64,000 nt of DNA from Madurella fahalii (lineage: Eukaryota > Ascomycota > Sordariomycetes > Sordariales). Position 1 is the stretch's first letter. Every line of letters begins with the position of its first letter. The stretch is from positions 2,356,001 to 2,420,000 of the forward strand of contig CM056879.1 in the NCBI GenBank assembly GCA_029876055.1. The letters run 5' to 3'. Positions 1 to 12,200 of the stretch are shown one piece after another. The translations under genes were made by a program, and so were the position numbers. The notes under the pieces are model-generated. The model worked only from the letters and a program-made list of their open reading frames with translations. It searched no databases and had not been told where the DNA came from.

Positions 1-99
1 GCTGGACTCAAACGACACGAAGCGTTCCTCGAGCAGTGCGAGGCAACCCAAGGAAAGGATTGCAGCAACCCAAACCTTGACCAAATGACACCGCATCAT
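1..99 (-). CDS. N-terminus of a possible secreted protein, cut by the window edge
   Basis: An open frame starts at an ATG on the minus strand (complement of 97-99) and runs 33 codons to the window edge without a stop. The first residues, MMRCHLVKVWVAAILSLG, have the shape of a signal peptide: a positive residue, then a hydrophobic core. A TATATAA box lies 75 bp upstream at 174-180, in a position that suits this gene. A second ATG directly follows the first. The rest of the gene is outside the window, so the family cannot be named. It could also be a chance frame. Confidence 0.3.
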   Translation of the reverse strand, partial: MMRCHLVKVWVAAILSLGCLALLEERFVSFESS

Positions 100-173
100 T
101 GTGACAACCATGAATTATTGCTCCCGAATACCGCGAGTGCCTGTGGGCTCTCGCGCCAGTCGAGGCTTGTGGC

Positions 174-180
174 TATATAA
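174..180 (-). promoter_or_regulatory. TATA-like box upstream of the edge gene
   Basis: TATATAA lies 75 bp upstream of the minus-strand ATG at 99. The motif is symmetric, so its direction is inferred only from that start. Confidence 0.25.
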
Positions 181-1680
181 ACTCCATTCCACCCGCCAAG
201 GCCTGGGGAATTTCCAACTAAAGCCTTCCCATTGACGGGGCAATGGGACCGGCGGGGTACCCTGCTCTTCGGCCTTGGTATCTTGGTCGTCATGGTCCGC
301 CTGAAGCTGAGTTGCACTATGGCGGATCCGGGCCATGTCCGGCTAATGTGAGCGGAAATTCGGTCCAAGGACGGCCAGCTCGCAAAGCCACCTTTTAGCT
401 TTCCCAGCACGCTGGCTCGGTCGTGCGGTGCCATTCTTGGCGAGACGAACCCGGCGGCTCCACCCTTCGGTATAAGTACAGGTTGATGTACAGAGTGGTA
501 CTGTTGACGGGAATTTATGAGAGAATCGAGACGTTGGAGAGTTTGATAACTTTGATGTCGAGGCAGATCATATGCGTGCAATCATTACCTTACGCATTAA
601 ATCGAGAAATCGCTTTTCTGGTCGCCGAATTTGGGCTGGCGCTTGCTGCCAAGTTGAACCTAGGCGGCGATAGGATCTTTGGCCGGGAACTAGATCTTGC
701 GCTCAATGACACGCCCGTTAGCGAGTTCTCCTTTTATATCATCGATGAGATGGGCCAAAGTATCCAAATTATCATGTGCCATCATGTTCGTTTGCGTCTA
801 CTAATCTAGGAGTATGTATAGGTTATAAGGCAATGGTACTCGGACCACATCTAAACATCCTATCCAACAACCCGAGGAGCGCAGTAGACAAGTAAAACAG
901 CCCGGCTATCCAGTTATCCTTCAGATAGTCACTTTCTACCACCGCTGCTATCCCGCCGCTCGAACGCGTCCCGCTGAAGTTTCTCGGTGACAGCCACACC
1001 GCTAATGTCGTACACCCACCTCGACAACATTGAGGTGGATTTGTTTGACACGGATGGGAGGCAGAACCTGGCAGAGGTACATTTGATGCGCGGCTTCACC
1101 AATGTTCTAATGTTTTCAGAGGCTTGTCAGTATCCTAGTATGAATTTACGGTGACATTGTGTTGAGAAAGAGAAAGCAATAGAACTAACTGAGTCGTGTT
1201 TCCGGCGGAAGACTGAGAAGCTTCAACTTCCGTAGAAGCGACAGAGCGAGGCGACTTGGTAGACATGCTGGCGGGAATATCTGCGGCTTGAGAACACTAG
1301 AAACAGAGACGATGATGTCTGGGAACGTACGATGGAGGTGTAAATTCGTCACACAGCGCGAGGACTTCTGACAGCAGACATTGGAAGTACAAGTCTATAA
1401 AGTTATATACAAAACATGAAGTGGGCTTTGATTCAGGAGACCCATACTGGGTGGTTGTCCTTTTGGATGGGCTGTTGTACTTTTGTTTCTGTCATCGTCC
1501 TTGGGCCGTGTGGGAGCGATCGGGCGAGGAACAGGAGTCCAAGAAGACTCCGCCACACCATGCTACTCTGAGGTATAGGCGTAACATTCTGATTTCACTA
1601 CTATACTCGTTAATCTTGTCTTCACAGTGCCATACCATTATCATCAGGGACGTAGCGCACAAGCACCGAATTGTTATGTA
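181..1680. other. Non-coding stretch, nothing recognised
   Basis: Only short overlapping frames occur here, with no start or splice context and no recognisable motif. Confidence 0.5.
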
Positions 1681-1808
1681 CACCTCCAGCCGGGATCTTG
1701 ACCGTTAGCGCCGCAAGGGCCCACTGTTAGCAATCACCCAAAATGGTATAGCAATCACAAACAGTGGACCCCTTGCTGCGCTAACGGTTAAGACCTCAGC
1801 TGGAGGTA
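1681..1808. mobile_element. MITE-like element with ~47-bp terminal inverted repeats
   Basis: The left arm starts CACCTCCAGC (1681) and the right arm ends GCTGGAGGTA (1808). The two arms (about 1681-1727 and 1760-1808) are imperfect reverse complements over nearly all of their length, including matching GTTAGCG/CGCTAAC and AAGGG/CCCTT blocks. TA flanks both sides (1679-1680 and 1809-1810), which fits a Tc1/mariner-type TA target duplication. The ~30-bp centre has no coding capacity. The structure is seen directly; mobility is inferred. Confidence 0.6.
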
Positions 1809-2175
1809 TAGGTAGGAGGCGGGTGGCTCGACTGTCGCCAACTGGCTGCTCTAGCCCAACAAGCCTGTTTCCAGGTCCAGAATATCGAAAATACCCCGTT
1901 TCCGACCTTGGCTTCGTCCGTGGCGGGGAATTGGGATCGTCCGTCTGAGACCGCCTCTGAGAGGCAAAAAAGCGGCGCTAAAAGGGGAACACGAATCTTG
2001 ATTCGCGGACTGAAGGCTGAACTTTCGTGGCCACCCAGTCTGAACCAATCATTTACGTGCTTACCAAAGTACAACGCTCAGACGACAAAAGTACACCGAA
2101 CTTCGACAGCTGAGCCACCAGGCTGGGCGGTCGCCTGAAGAAGGCGTCCGTTGTCCGCCTCCTCTGTCTGAGTAC
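1809..2175. other. Spacer between MITE and LTR-like repeat
   Basis: No gene, RNA or repeat was recognised. Confidence 0.4.
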
Positions 2176-2586
2176 TGAGTTAGGAAAAAGAGTCCCCAAG
2201 GAACAGGATCCCTCTGGTCAGAGGGCCACAGTTGCTAGGATGGTGCCCCGGGAGCTGGAACTTGCCGTGGGCCCATTTTTTCTTTCGCACCATAAGTAGG
2301 GCCGTCCTGGCCATTGCTCTTTAGACAGGACAATCAATTCAGCACTCTCTTCAACACCTGTTGCGGGCTCAATTGACAAGCTTTCTTTGCGTGATCTCCC
2401 TCTGACCAGAGGGAGCTCTATCTGCACATGTTGTTTTGACCTTGTTTAGGCTGCAGGGACCCAATTTGTGGTGGTGTCGCCTGGCCAGTCTTGTCTATCT
2501 TGTCTGTCTGGCACTTTGGCCATCTTTGCCCTCCCCCTTGTTTTGATGGGTATGTGGGTGTAGATGTGTGTTTCTGCACCATTTCA
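2176..2586 (+). mobile_element. LTR-like dispersed repeat, copy 1 (possible solo LTR)
   Basis: This 411-bp segment matches 50816-51234 in the same orientation over nearly its whole length, with scattered substitutions and small indels. Homology begins at TGAGTT and ends at CCATTTCA, so the unit starts TG and ends CA as LTRs do. It carries CCCTCTGGTCAGAGGG at 2210-2225 and its exact reverse complement at 2398-2413. Flanking bases (AGTAC before, GTAAG after) do not form a clear target duplication. No internal retrotransposon domain is adjacent, so a solo LTR or other short dispersed repeat is the best reading. Confidence 0.6.
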
Positions 2587-2696
2587 GTAAGGAGGGACAA
2601 ATAAAGGCCTCGCCGCATCCCAATTACTCTGTTGTCTCCATGCCATTTGGCATCGCCTTGCCATACCTTAATTTCACTCCGACATCAGATCACAGA

Positions 2697-5600
2697 CATG
2701 CTCCCAGCTGAGGAGGGCGCACCCCTCGATTGGGGCAAACATGAAGACGAGATCCTCGACCTATTCGTATCTCGGAACAAAACGCTGCGAGAAGTGATGG
2801 AGCATATGAGGACAAAGCACAATTTCAATCCAACGTATGCTCGCCACCAAGTCAGTTGAGCGATTCTGAGTAGCACCCCAGGCTAACAGGTCGCTACAGT
2901 GCTAGACAATACAAACACCACTTCCCCCGTCTCAAAAATGTGACAGGTGAAGAGTGGGCGTACATTGATGACGAATGTCAACGTCGCGCGGCACTTGGCA
3001 AGCAAACCGTGGTTTGTCTTCATGGCCAGCCATTGCCACCAGAGCGTGTCAACCGTGGAATTGCTCGCACTCGAACGGATAGCTCAAAATACCGCATCGC
3101 GAAGCGGGCGTCGCAGGCTTCAAATCGTGAGTGGCCAAGTACACGATGGCATAATTACGTGATCGCTAACGGCTCCGAAGTGAAACAACAGAATTCGTAT
3201 GCAGCAAGGATCTCCTTCAAGACACTGTCGCCAGCAATTGTGGGCGGCGAGAGCTCTGGTCCCCTTCCGTCAAACAACCGAGGGGAGAGTCGAATAGAAC
3301 CCAATGTTGTTCTGCGGGTCTTCGACCTTCCGGCTCTACAAGCCCAGCCGAGCCCTGTTTCTGAGTCCCCGTTCCGTCAAGCACATGAAGATCTAAGAAT
3401 ACCTCTCGTGGCTCAGACACTCGGCGATGGCTTACCCGTAGAGCCAGTCATGGGTGACCCATGGTTTGACTTGGATGGGGCCATTGATTTGGAGTCCTCC
3501 CAGGGGTTTATTGAACTTGGTGATGTGAACATGGATATTGGGTTTACCTCTGGGAATGGAATCAGTATGTACGAACCGAAGGGTTGTAACAACGACTCAG
3601 CTAATCATCGAGGAATAGTTGCTACATCGGGTATGCACACGAACAATAGCCCACCGTTTCAAACGGTGGCAGTGCCGGGCATTGGCCGCCGTGCAAGCAG
3701 CCATTTACACCCCGGCTCGCCCTCTGTCGGAGCCATTCTATTTCCATCGGGCGAGCCTGTTAATTTCAACGTGTTTGGCACCACCTGTGGCCGTGGCCTG
3801 ACTAGAAACCTGCCTTACTTTCAACTTCTTTCTGCAATAGAGCAACCTGGTACAATGCACACTTATATCCTCCATAATGCTTCAAATTGCTGATTGTGTT
3901 TTAGGTTATCCTCTGCCAGGGCATCCTTCCCCAGGTGGGGTCAACCCATACCCGACATCTACGTCCTCTGGCTTTCTTATTTGGTACGAGAAGCACTCTC
4001 TGGCCGCATAGCGGAGCTGCAGTCAGCAGGTGTTGCCGAAATCACCTCCCAGCTCCAACAACTTATTCCCGAGCGATACGACGGAGATCTCTTAGAGAAG
4101 CTTGAACGGATTCTGGATCCCTCCTCGTCAGCTCCGGCCACGCTCCCGATGGTTTTTGCATTGGTGGCGTTTTTCGCATCCAACAACGACCTGGGCCCGA
4201 TTCAGATGGACAAGTTCTTGACGTGGACCATTCGCCAAGGGTACGCCGATGCCTTGGCGCGGTTCATGGAGATCCAGACTTCCACGGTTCACGCTTTCGC
4301 CAGGGCTGTCCTGGAGTCGGCCATCCGAATAAAGAGTGTCCAAGTCCTCGACGCACTGGTCAATTGCGGTGTCAAGCTCGACAGCATGCTGTATAGAATA
4401 GCCCTTATTGGCGACACTGGCCTCACTCGACGCATCCTGTTCAACTCAAACCCAGTATCCTTTGCATGGCGGCCAATGGCCGCGGACCTTCTCCACCACT
4501 TCATTTACAAGCGACAGTATGACATGGCACAATTCCTCCTGGATAACAGAGTCTCGGCAGATGCAACATCGAACGGTGTAACCGCGCTTTATTGGGCGGT
4601 GGAGAGAAAGGACATTGCAGGGATCAAGTTTCTCCTCGCAGCAGGCGCCAATGTCAACGCGCAAGGATATATCGGGGGGACGTTTGACCGCGTATCTATC
4701 GCTCCTCTCGCACTTGCACTTTCCTTGCAATATGCGGAGGTTGCTGTCCTCCTTCTGGAGCATGGCGCGCACCTTACGTCCAAGATCGAGGGGAAGCCTA
4801 TTCTTGAATTGGCTGCGCTCTATCGCAGGAGCATGTTTGAGCTTTTGAAAGAAAGGCTGGGGACCAGGGAAAGAGAATCCTTGCTTGCGGGTGTGGTGGA
4901 GCCTGGAGCAGGAGGATTCGTGCTTGCGGATGTGGTGGACGCTGCAAATCGCGGCAGTCATGCTCTCGCAGCCTATATTACGGGTCGCTGGGAAGTAGTG
5001 ACGGCACCCCAACTCGAGCAGGCCCTTGGGAAATCGATCCGTGATGGCAAACTCATGGCAACCATGGCACTGCTCCAACATGGTGTTAACCCAAACGGCC
5101 CAACTCTCACGATTTGCCCACTCGCGATTGCATTGCAGAGAGACCGAATTGATCATGGGTTTTTGAACTCCTTCTTGAACACAAAGCAGACGTTAATAGG
5201 CCGGGACTGCTCGAGACACTTGTTGGCTGTGGAAGAAGTCACCTATTGGAGGTGTTTCTCTCACAGCAGATTGACTTGGAACAAAGAATGAAAGCGCTGG
5301 TTGTCGCAGCCGAGGCCGGCGATATTCTCTCGATAGCCATGCTCCTAGACTCTGGACTGGACATTGACACACCTGGGCTGGAGCTGAACCCCCTCCAGAC
5401 GGTCAGCACAACTTATATCTACAACGCCCGCACTATGGCTGTTTTTTTGATCAGAAAAGGAGCAAACGTCAACGCACCGGCGTATCCGAAGGGCGGACGA
5501 ACGGCACTACAAATATCGCTCGAGAGTGAGGGGAGTCCCGATATCACTGATATCTTGCTGGATTATGGGGCGGATGCCTCCGCTCCTCCCGCACTCCTGG

Positions 5601-6387
5601 ATGGCGTTACGGCTCTCGAGGCGTTTTGCCACGGCAGTTACTCTTCAGATGAGCTGAAACTCATCGATAGGCTTCTAGATGCCGGTGCTACGGTCAACCG
5701 GCCCGGCGGGAAGCCGAGCTCGGCGCTTCACGGGTTATCGAGCACGGATGGCACGACGTTCTGGGCCGCTTCCTTGAGCCCCAGCACAATGTCATTATTA
5801 ATCACATGTGGTGCGAAAAGCTCATTGACAAGAGCGACGAAGACGAGTGGTGGAGACCGTGCACACCGACTCAACTGGCAGCCTCCCGCGGGAAGATAGT
5901 GGCTGTGAGGATGCTCCTGGATCATGGAGCCGACGTCAACGAAGCCCCGGGCTACAAATATGGACGCACCGCACTCCAAGCCGCTGCCTTGCTAAAGCCA
6001 GGCCCCGCAAAGATGACTCTCATTCATCTCCTCCTCGACCGTGGCGCCAACATCAATGCTGATGCGGCCGTTCAGTGCGGAGTCACGGCATTGCAAGGCG
6101 CCGCCGTAGCCGGAGATCTCACGCTTGCCGAATTGCTCATAGGCCGTGGCGCAGATGTAAACGCGTGGCCCTCTTTTGAGAATGGCTACACTGCGATCGA
6201 GGCAGCAGCTAAGCACGGCCGCCTGGACATGGTCCAGTTGTTGCTGAATGCTGGTGCAAAAGGCGACGTCATTGACCAGGATAGCTTTTACACAGCGATT
6301 GTTCAGGCAGAGTGCAGCGGCTACTTTGCCATCGCCAATCTTCTCAAGAAGGAACAAGCTAGGTTTGAAGCACGGGTTGGTAGATAG
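2697..6387 (+). pseudogene. Clr5-domain ankyrin-repeat protein, frame broken
   Basis: Exon 1 (2697-2834) and exon 2 (from 2900, after a 65-bp intron) join in frame to give an N-terminal Clr5 domain: the DWGKHEDEILDLF start, TLREVMEHM, then ARQYKHHFPRLKN and LPPERV. Clr5 domains are fungal N-terminal DNA-binding-like modules often fused to ankyrin arrays. From 3905 to 6387 comes a conserved helical region and then many ankyrin repeats (LLLDHGADVN, LLLDRGANIN and similar). The frame does not hold. The exon 2/3 junction around 3850-3905 has good splice signals but the wrong phase. Near 5160-5165 a five-T run shifts the frame. Near 5818-5821 a four-A run shifts it again. At each of the last two, one extra base would restore ankyrin consensus. 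The stop is at 6385-6387. Either a decaying gene or sequence errors explain this; the role is unknown. Confidence 0.7.
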
Positions 6388-8061
6388 TGTGCCCGTATAT
6401 GATATTCAATTAACTTCGAGTGCATCCTGCAGCGGCAGCGGATATAGGGAGGCTTTATGTAAAAGGGCTCCAGAAATGGCTGCGGAGGGGTCCCCATCCC
6501 TTGCCAAACCACCGCGGCTCGTGAGCTTTAGGCCCGCCGCCAGGGGGGATGAGAAAATATCCGGTTGTCAAGACAGACGGTTGCCATCGCTGCGAGTGGA
6601 CTACGTAGTTGTATTCCGGAAGCAGCCAAAGACTCCGGGAGAAGAGAGTCTGGAGACCATATGTTCTGCAAGTCAAGCATCTTCGTCCTTCCGCAACTGC
6701 CGCCAGGTACATGTTCTGGTCTTTCCCTGTCATCTCCGTTCAGCCTCGCATTATAGCCAAGAGTGTCGATTCACCGGCCTTTCATACCTCTGCCAATCAC
6801 GCAGATGCCGAGACAGAAAGGAGACGGCTAGAAAAGGCGGCTTTCGCAAACCCCATCGTCTCTAGCCAAATCCTCTCCAAGATATGTATCTCTCTCGCTG
6901 TCGCTTGAGCGAAGGGAAGGATCACCTAGCATACTACAGGCGCGGAGACCCGTCAGCACTTCGGGTATCCCGCAGCGTACCTCGCGAGCCATCGGTGGCC
7001 CCGAGAAAGGCCATATTATCTTACGTCTGCTTATTTCCTTGCCTATTCCCCTGTCCTCGCTGCGTTAGACCTCCCTCGTCCCGCTCTCCGGAAACCCACC
7101 AGGCAGATATGGGAGTCAGCCTATAGACCAAGAGGCAGTTGGGAGACCGCGCGAGGTGGGGTGTCGTAAAGGAAGGAGAGCAGGTAGGGATCTCAATCGC
7201 TTTGTGCGGAGGAAGCTTGTGGTCGAGCTGGGAGTCAAATCCGGAATCGAGCCAAAAGCCATAATCGAAGAGCGAACGAAGAGGAGTAATACCCGGAGAA
7301 AAGGCTGCCAAAAAGTGTCAACGTGGTGTAGGTAAGGATGCCAAACAAGGAGAAAACAAGGGTATGTATATACAAGTTGGCGAAATGAGTATCAGTGTGC
7401 GAGCTAGGGGGGATAGTGACCGGCGGCTGTAATTGAGGGGGCGAGGAGCGGACAGCGAGCGGAGGAAGGAGGGAGAGAAGTCGTAAGTACAAGAAAGGGA
7501 CGCGAGAGGGCTATAGGTTATAGCTCTATTTACGCTGCGAGCGCGCTGGGTCGTGTAAGCGGGGGCGGTCGGACGAGGCGCTGATTATGACCGATCCAGA
7601 AGGGCGCCATTTCTGGATGTGGACTGGCGAGTTCTCGATTGCATACAGAACTATAGGAGCGGGCTGAAGTTGGGCAGTTACCACGGATAGAATTTGCAAA
7701 GTCGAGGGAACTATACCATTAGATCCGTATAATTATATAATCGAACGCGCGTGGGTCCTAGGTTATTTGTGTAGGCTCCGAAAAGGTTCCCGACTAATGA
7801 GGTTACCGCAAGCTACTACTAGTACTGTCAAGGTGATCTTATCAGATGCTATGAATGGATGTTATTTGTGTTTGCGAGGTTCTCTGGCTAGCCAGGAACA
7901 GTAAGTAGTACTAGTATCCGGCTTGTAATGGAAAGGAATTCCTGAGTCTATATGCCGTAGAGGAGGTTCAGAGGTAAAATGTTCTCGGCCAACTCGCAAC
8001 GCCAACTCAAGGTCCGAATATCCCGGACGGTTGATTGCTCGTCAACTCAATCCTAATATGA
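6388..8061. other. Intergenic, nothing firm
   Basis: Short frames on both strands have no family resemblance. A minus-strand frame at 7235-7492 has a hydrophobic stretch but no supporting context. Confidence 0.4.
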
Positions 8062-9220
8062 TCACCAGTTATGCCAAAGCGCCCAGTCTGTCCCTGCAGC
8101 AAAGACATCAATCCGGCCCGGACCCCAACTCGACACAGCAGGCGGCGAGACAATAGTCCCTCTAAGCGACTCCCACGCATTCCACCGGCTCCCATCCCGA
8201 TGCCACAGCGCGCTATCCGTCCCAACAGCATACACATCCAACCTATTAGCCTGATCAGACACCACGGTTGGAGCCGACTCAAGTGTGCCGGCTAGCGACT
8301 CCCAGCCTCCCCACCGGTTGCCATCCCACCACCGATGCTGGAGCGCATAGTTGATGCCCACCGCAAACACGTCGATCCGGTTGCTCCCCCACGAAACAGC
8401 AACCGGGTCGGATTTGAGTAAACCCCTGAGCGACTCCCAACCCCCCCAACTGTTGCTATCCCACCACTTGTGCCACAGCGCATGGTCGGTGCCGACTGCA
8501 AAGAGATCAATCCGGTTGACGCCCCACGACACGGCCGAAGGGGTGGATTTCACTAAACCGCCGAGAGACTCCCATCCGCCCCATCGCGAACCGTCCCACC
8601 AAGGGTGCCAAACGGCCGAGTCAGTGCCGACGGCAAAGATGTCAAGACGGTTGGGACGCCATGATACGACCGAAGGAGACGATTGGATCGTCCCGCCGAG
8701 CGACTCCCATCCTCCCCACTTGGAACCATCCCACCAACGGTGCCTGGTTCAGATTAGATCAATCAGTCTAGGTGAAATGTTCTGGATAAGCGCTGTATAT
8801 ACCAGAGAGCGGAGTCGGTGCCCTGGGTGAAAACATCGATGCGGTTCTGTCCCCAGGACACAAGGAGCGGGAGGTGTGTGGAGGACACCGCCGAGGGACT
8901 CCCATCCACCGCAGCGGGAGCCGTCCCACCAGCGATGCCTGTAAAGAACGTTAGCCAGAGTTGTAGGGGATGGCAATGGGGAAAATAACGGACCAGCACG
9001 CCGAATCGGTGCCCATAGCGAAGACATCAATGCGGTTGCTACCCCAAGAGACGACAGAGGGTTGAGAAGTAAGCACGCCACCGAGAGACTCCCAACGGCC
9101 GGGAATAGTGGCGCGGCTCTCAAGCTTGGATCCGGCAAGCGAAGCGTCTGCGGAGAGTATTGTGGTGGTCAAAGTGAGGCTGTGGGCCAGGAAGCAGAGG
9201 AGTGCGGTAGTGCGGACCAT
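8062..9220 (-). CDS. Secreted PLL-like seven-blade lectin (DUF346-type repeats), with a frame break
   Basis: Exons are 8994-9220, 8803-8938 and 8062-8743; the introns are 55 and 59 bp. The start at 9220 was chosen because a signal peptide (MVRTTALLCFLAHSLTL) begins there. The mature protein has seven tandem units of about 45 residues with the pattern WESLGG...VSWG.NRIDVFAVGTDSALWH.WWDG, as in the bacterial PLL family of beta-propeller lectins. Seven units fit a closed seven-blade propeller that would bind sugars outside the cell. Both introns interrupt the same Trp codon of the repeat. Exon 2 contains one extra base in a CCC run (around 8870-8875) that puts the second blade out of frame before VSWG, so the gene may be inactive, or the base may be an error. 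Blade 5 has ALQH instead of ALWH. Sugar specificity cannot be read from the sequence. Confidence 0.75.
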
Positions 9221-12200
9221 TGTAACGAGCACTGGCCGTTCAATCACGGGATAATAGGCCTAGCCGAGCGAGGAAGTTAGTGCACTGCGGTTGGTCCGTT
9301 GTCTTGAGATAGTTTAGTTAACTAGTAGCAGTACATATACTTTTTCACGCGCGTTGATCATGCTTGAATCACCGGGTCCACCATGTGATTGTTCTGACCA
9401 AATAGGGGTTGAGATCATAGCATTCCAGCGTCATATTGGCAATTTTTCTGCCGTTCGGAGATCAGAGCGTGACTGGACACTTAAATGGCCCAAAGACCTA
9501 CCAGAGATAAAGCGGCATTCCCCGAGTAATGGCATGTGCCAATATTGTGTCACGGTGTACTACCCTATTATCTCTCCTTGTTGGGCGGCCCTGAGGCGAG
9601 GCCCAATCCTTCAACGATCCACATCACATGAAATCATGAGTGGTCCTAAATCTGTGTATCAAGCTCATCACCTGGGGTGCCGTGTCATTGCAAGGGACGT
9701 AATTCTGCATCTCTACTCATGTCGCTCAAGCTTCTCACGAGAGAACTCGGAACAACGCAGTGAGCGGTCGCACCTTTCCGTGTAACCAAGTCCTCGAGGC
9801 AAACAGACTTAAGAAACAAGCGACCTTATTCTCTCACTCTAGCGGTGCCCAGCTGCTATTCGAGTCGGGCACGTGTCGAAGGTTAATATTGAAAGCTCAT
9901 CGTGGCGGACTATATTGGAGAATGTGGCATCTAGAGCACTTGCCATTGGATTTCCAATACATTCATCGGGGAACCGGCCCCGTGACCGTATACCACGGCA
10001 TTACCAAGCAATTTGACACCCTCTGTTCCGAGGTGATCTTAGGATCTGTATGATGCACCTTTTGGGAGGTTGAGATACTTAGCCTGTGCGGGGGGTGTCG
10101 TGGTCATGATGTTGCCATACCCTGACCGTATGGTCCAGCGCTAGCAACTTGAGAACACCTGTACCCGTAACATCATGACGCCCAGCCAGGCACCAGCATG
10201 ACATGATGTCGCCAGCTTCTTGGAATTGTCAGCGCCGAGCTATACGAGATAGATAATGGCAGATACACCGCTCCTCCCGCTTTTTAACCATCCTTCTAAT
10301 TGTTTGCTCCAACACGCTACTTGGGGCCACTTCTCCTGGTACCTTTGTCTAACTCAATGTGCCTACGACTTGGACCTCCCCAGTTGCGTTCAGCCACAGT
10401 CAAGGTTCCGTAGTTTTTGCTGCAAGCACCAAAAGGCCCGAGAGCAAGGTGCTACTTCCGTTCTTTCGGACGATGTTTGCGTATCGGAAACTTGAGTGGC
10501 AGACTGCGGTTGCCCAGAGAGCTAGAAGTATAACTGAGACATTAAACTGAGCACTTGCCAGTTGGGGTCGCAGAAACTAGACTATAACGGGGAAGACGGT
10601 CGTATAGCTCGGCATGTGACCTCAAAAAGGAGGCCAAAGATCGGGATTATACCTTAGTTTAAGGTCTATGCAGTAGCATCCACTAGCCGAACCTCTTAGA
10701 TCAGGAGAAGTTCACCCTGCCCAGAACATACTGGCAAGCTAAGTTACGAGGGTCACCTGGCATTGAGCCGTATAGCGCTTAACTGCCAGACCCAGAAATC
10801 GATAAGTCTGGTTTGCAGCGAATGCCCGGCAGCCCACATGGAAATATGAGACTGCAGATTCACCCTACGGTAAGCGACCAGGGCGCCGTAAACTCTCGTG
10901 ACAGGAAATGATTGTCGAGAAATTTAATCCATCATGCTGTCGTCCATTTGCAACTATCCTCCTCGATTGAGTCCCCGCACGTCACACCCCATACATCATC
11001 TCAAGTGCACATCGGTTCAGATTGGCGAAACCGCTAATGTCAAGTGACGGACAAACACGAGTTTCCCAGAATAAACGAATTTCCCACCAGTTGGCGCCGA
11101 CCTAAATCTTAGATCGCCCTATCTTTCGTTAATTATACGTACCTGGATCAAGTGTTTGCCTTCATCGTCTGACTGTGACAATGGGTATCTGGTCTGGAGC
11201 GATCTTTACCAAGCCGGCCAAACTTCCAAGTTAGCAATAGGGGGTGCTGGTTGTGTCCCAATCTCCAGCAGGTCACCTCACATGCAGGTGTGCTTTGATG
11301 GCCAACATAGTATCGGTGCACTGTACCAGAAAGAACAAGACGAAGATTCCAGTTGCTACAACTAGACAGTAACCGATATATTTAAGATTGATATTTCGAG
11401 AGACTTGCGGACCTTGACCTCCGCCCCCAGCGCTGCCCGGTAGAATGCGGCCATAACGCATTCTTTCCGTTTGCGCCTATCCATTTGATGGCAATATGAG
11501 TGCCATCGCCCCATTCTCTCCGGTGTCCTGATGATAGATGCGCAAGGAAAGGGGAGGCGGCGGCTAACACAGCAGATTCTGCTGCTCAATCAAACCGCCC
11601 GTAAAAGGGACAACCGGGTACAACGCAGGGGTATTTGTTGGTGACGGTGTGGACATCCGCGACGCCCGGGCAATCCATACCGCCTGAAGAAGGCAGCTAA
11701 AGTCAGCTCATGTCAAGGGGCAGAGCGGCACGGAAGCGCGGGACAGACGTACTATCGCATCCTTCGACGAGTGATGTAACGACGTGGCTGCAGCGGTGGT
11801 GGATGTAGACTTTCCGGTGGCACATCTTGGAACTTGGTGTTGGCTACTGTGCCGGTGGCGTGACAAGGCCTGAATGTATATAAAGAACAATTTGACGTTG
11901 GTTAAGGAATAGGATTTGCTGAAGCGACAAGGTCCAGAGAACCAGGTGAGAGGTCGTGTTTGAATCTGCCAGGCTCTTGATCGTCAGCAGGCTTAGAAAT
12001 TCGAAAGAGATGGAATTCAATACTCGCCAGTTTATCTATCACGGGGAAGATGTAATGAGTTCTTTGCTGTGACTTATTGCTCCTAGGTGGGTGCAACGTA
12101 AGTCTGGTGCTGCTGGTTGATTGGCAAGACCACGCGTTGGTTTATATCTAGTTCTCTGAAGGACTTCCCACCGTTTTGTCCAAGGTTGTAGAGGAGTGAG

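Noticed and set aside
6248..6865. 205-codon plus-strand frame overlapping the ankyrin gene end
   Set aside because: It overlaps the ankyrin repeats in another frame and shows no motif.
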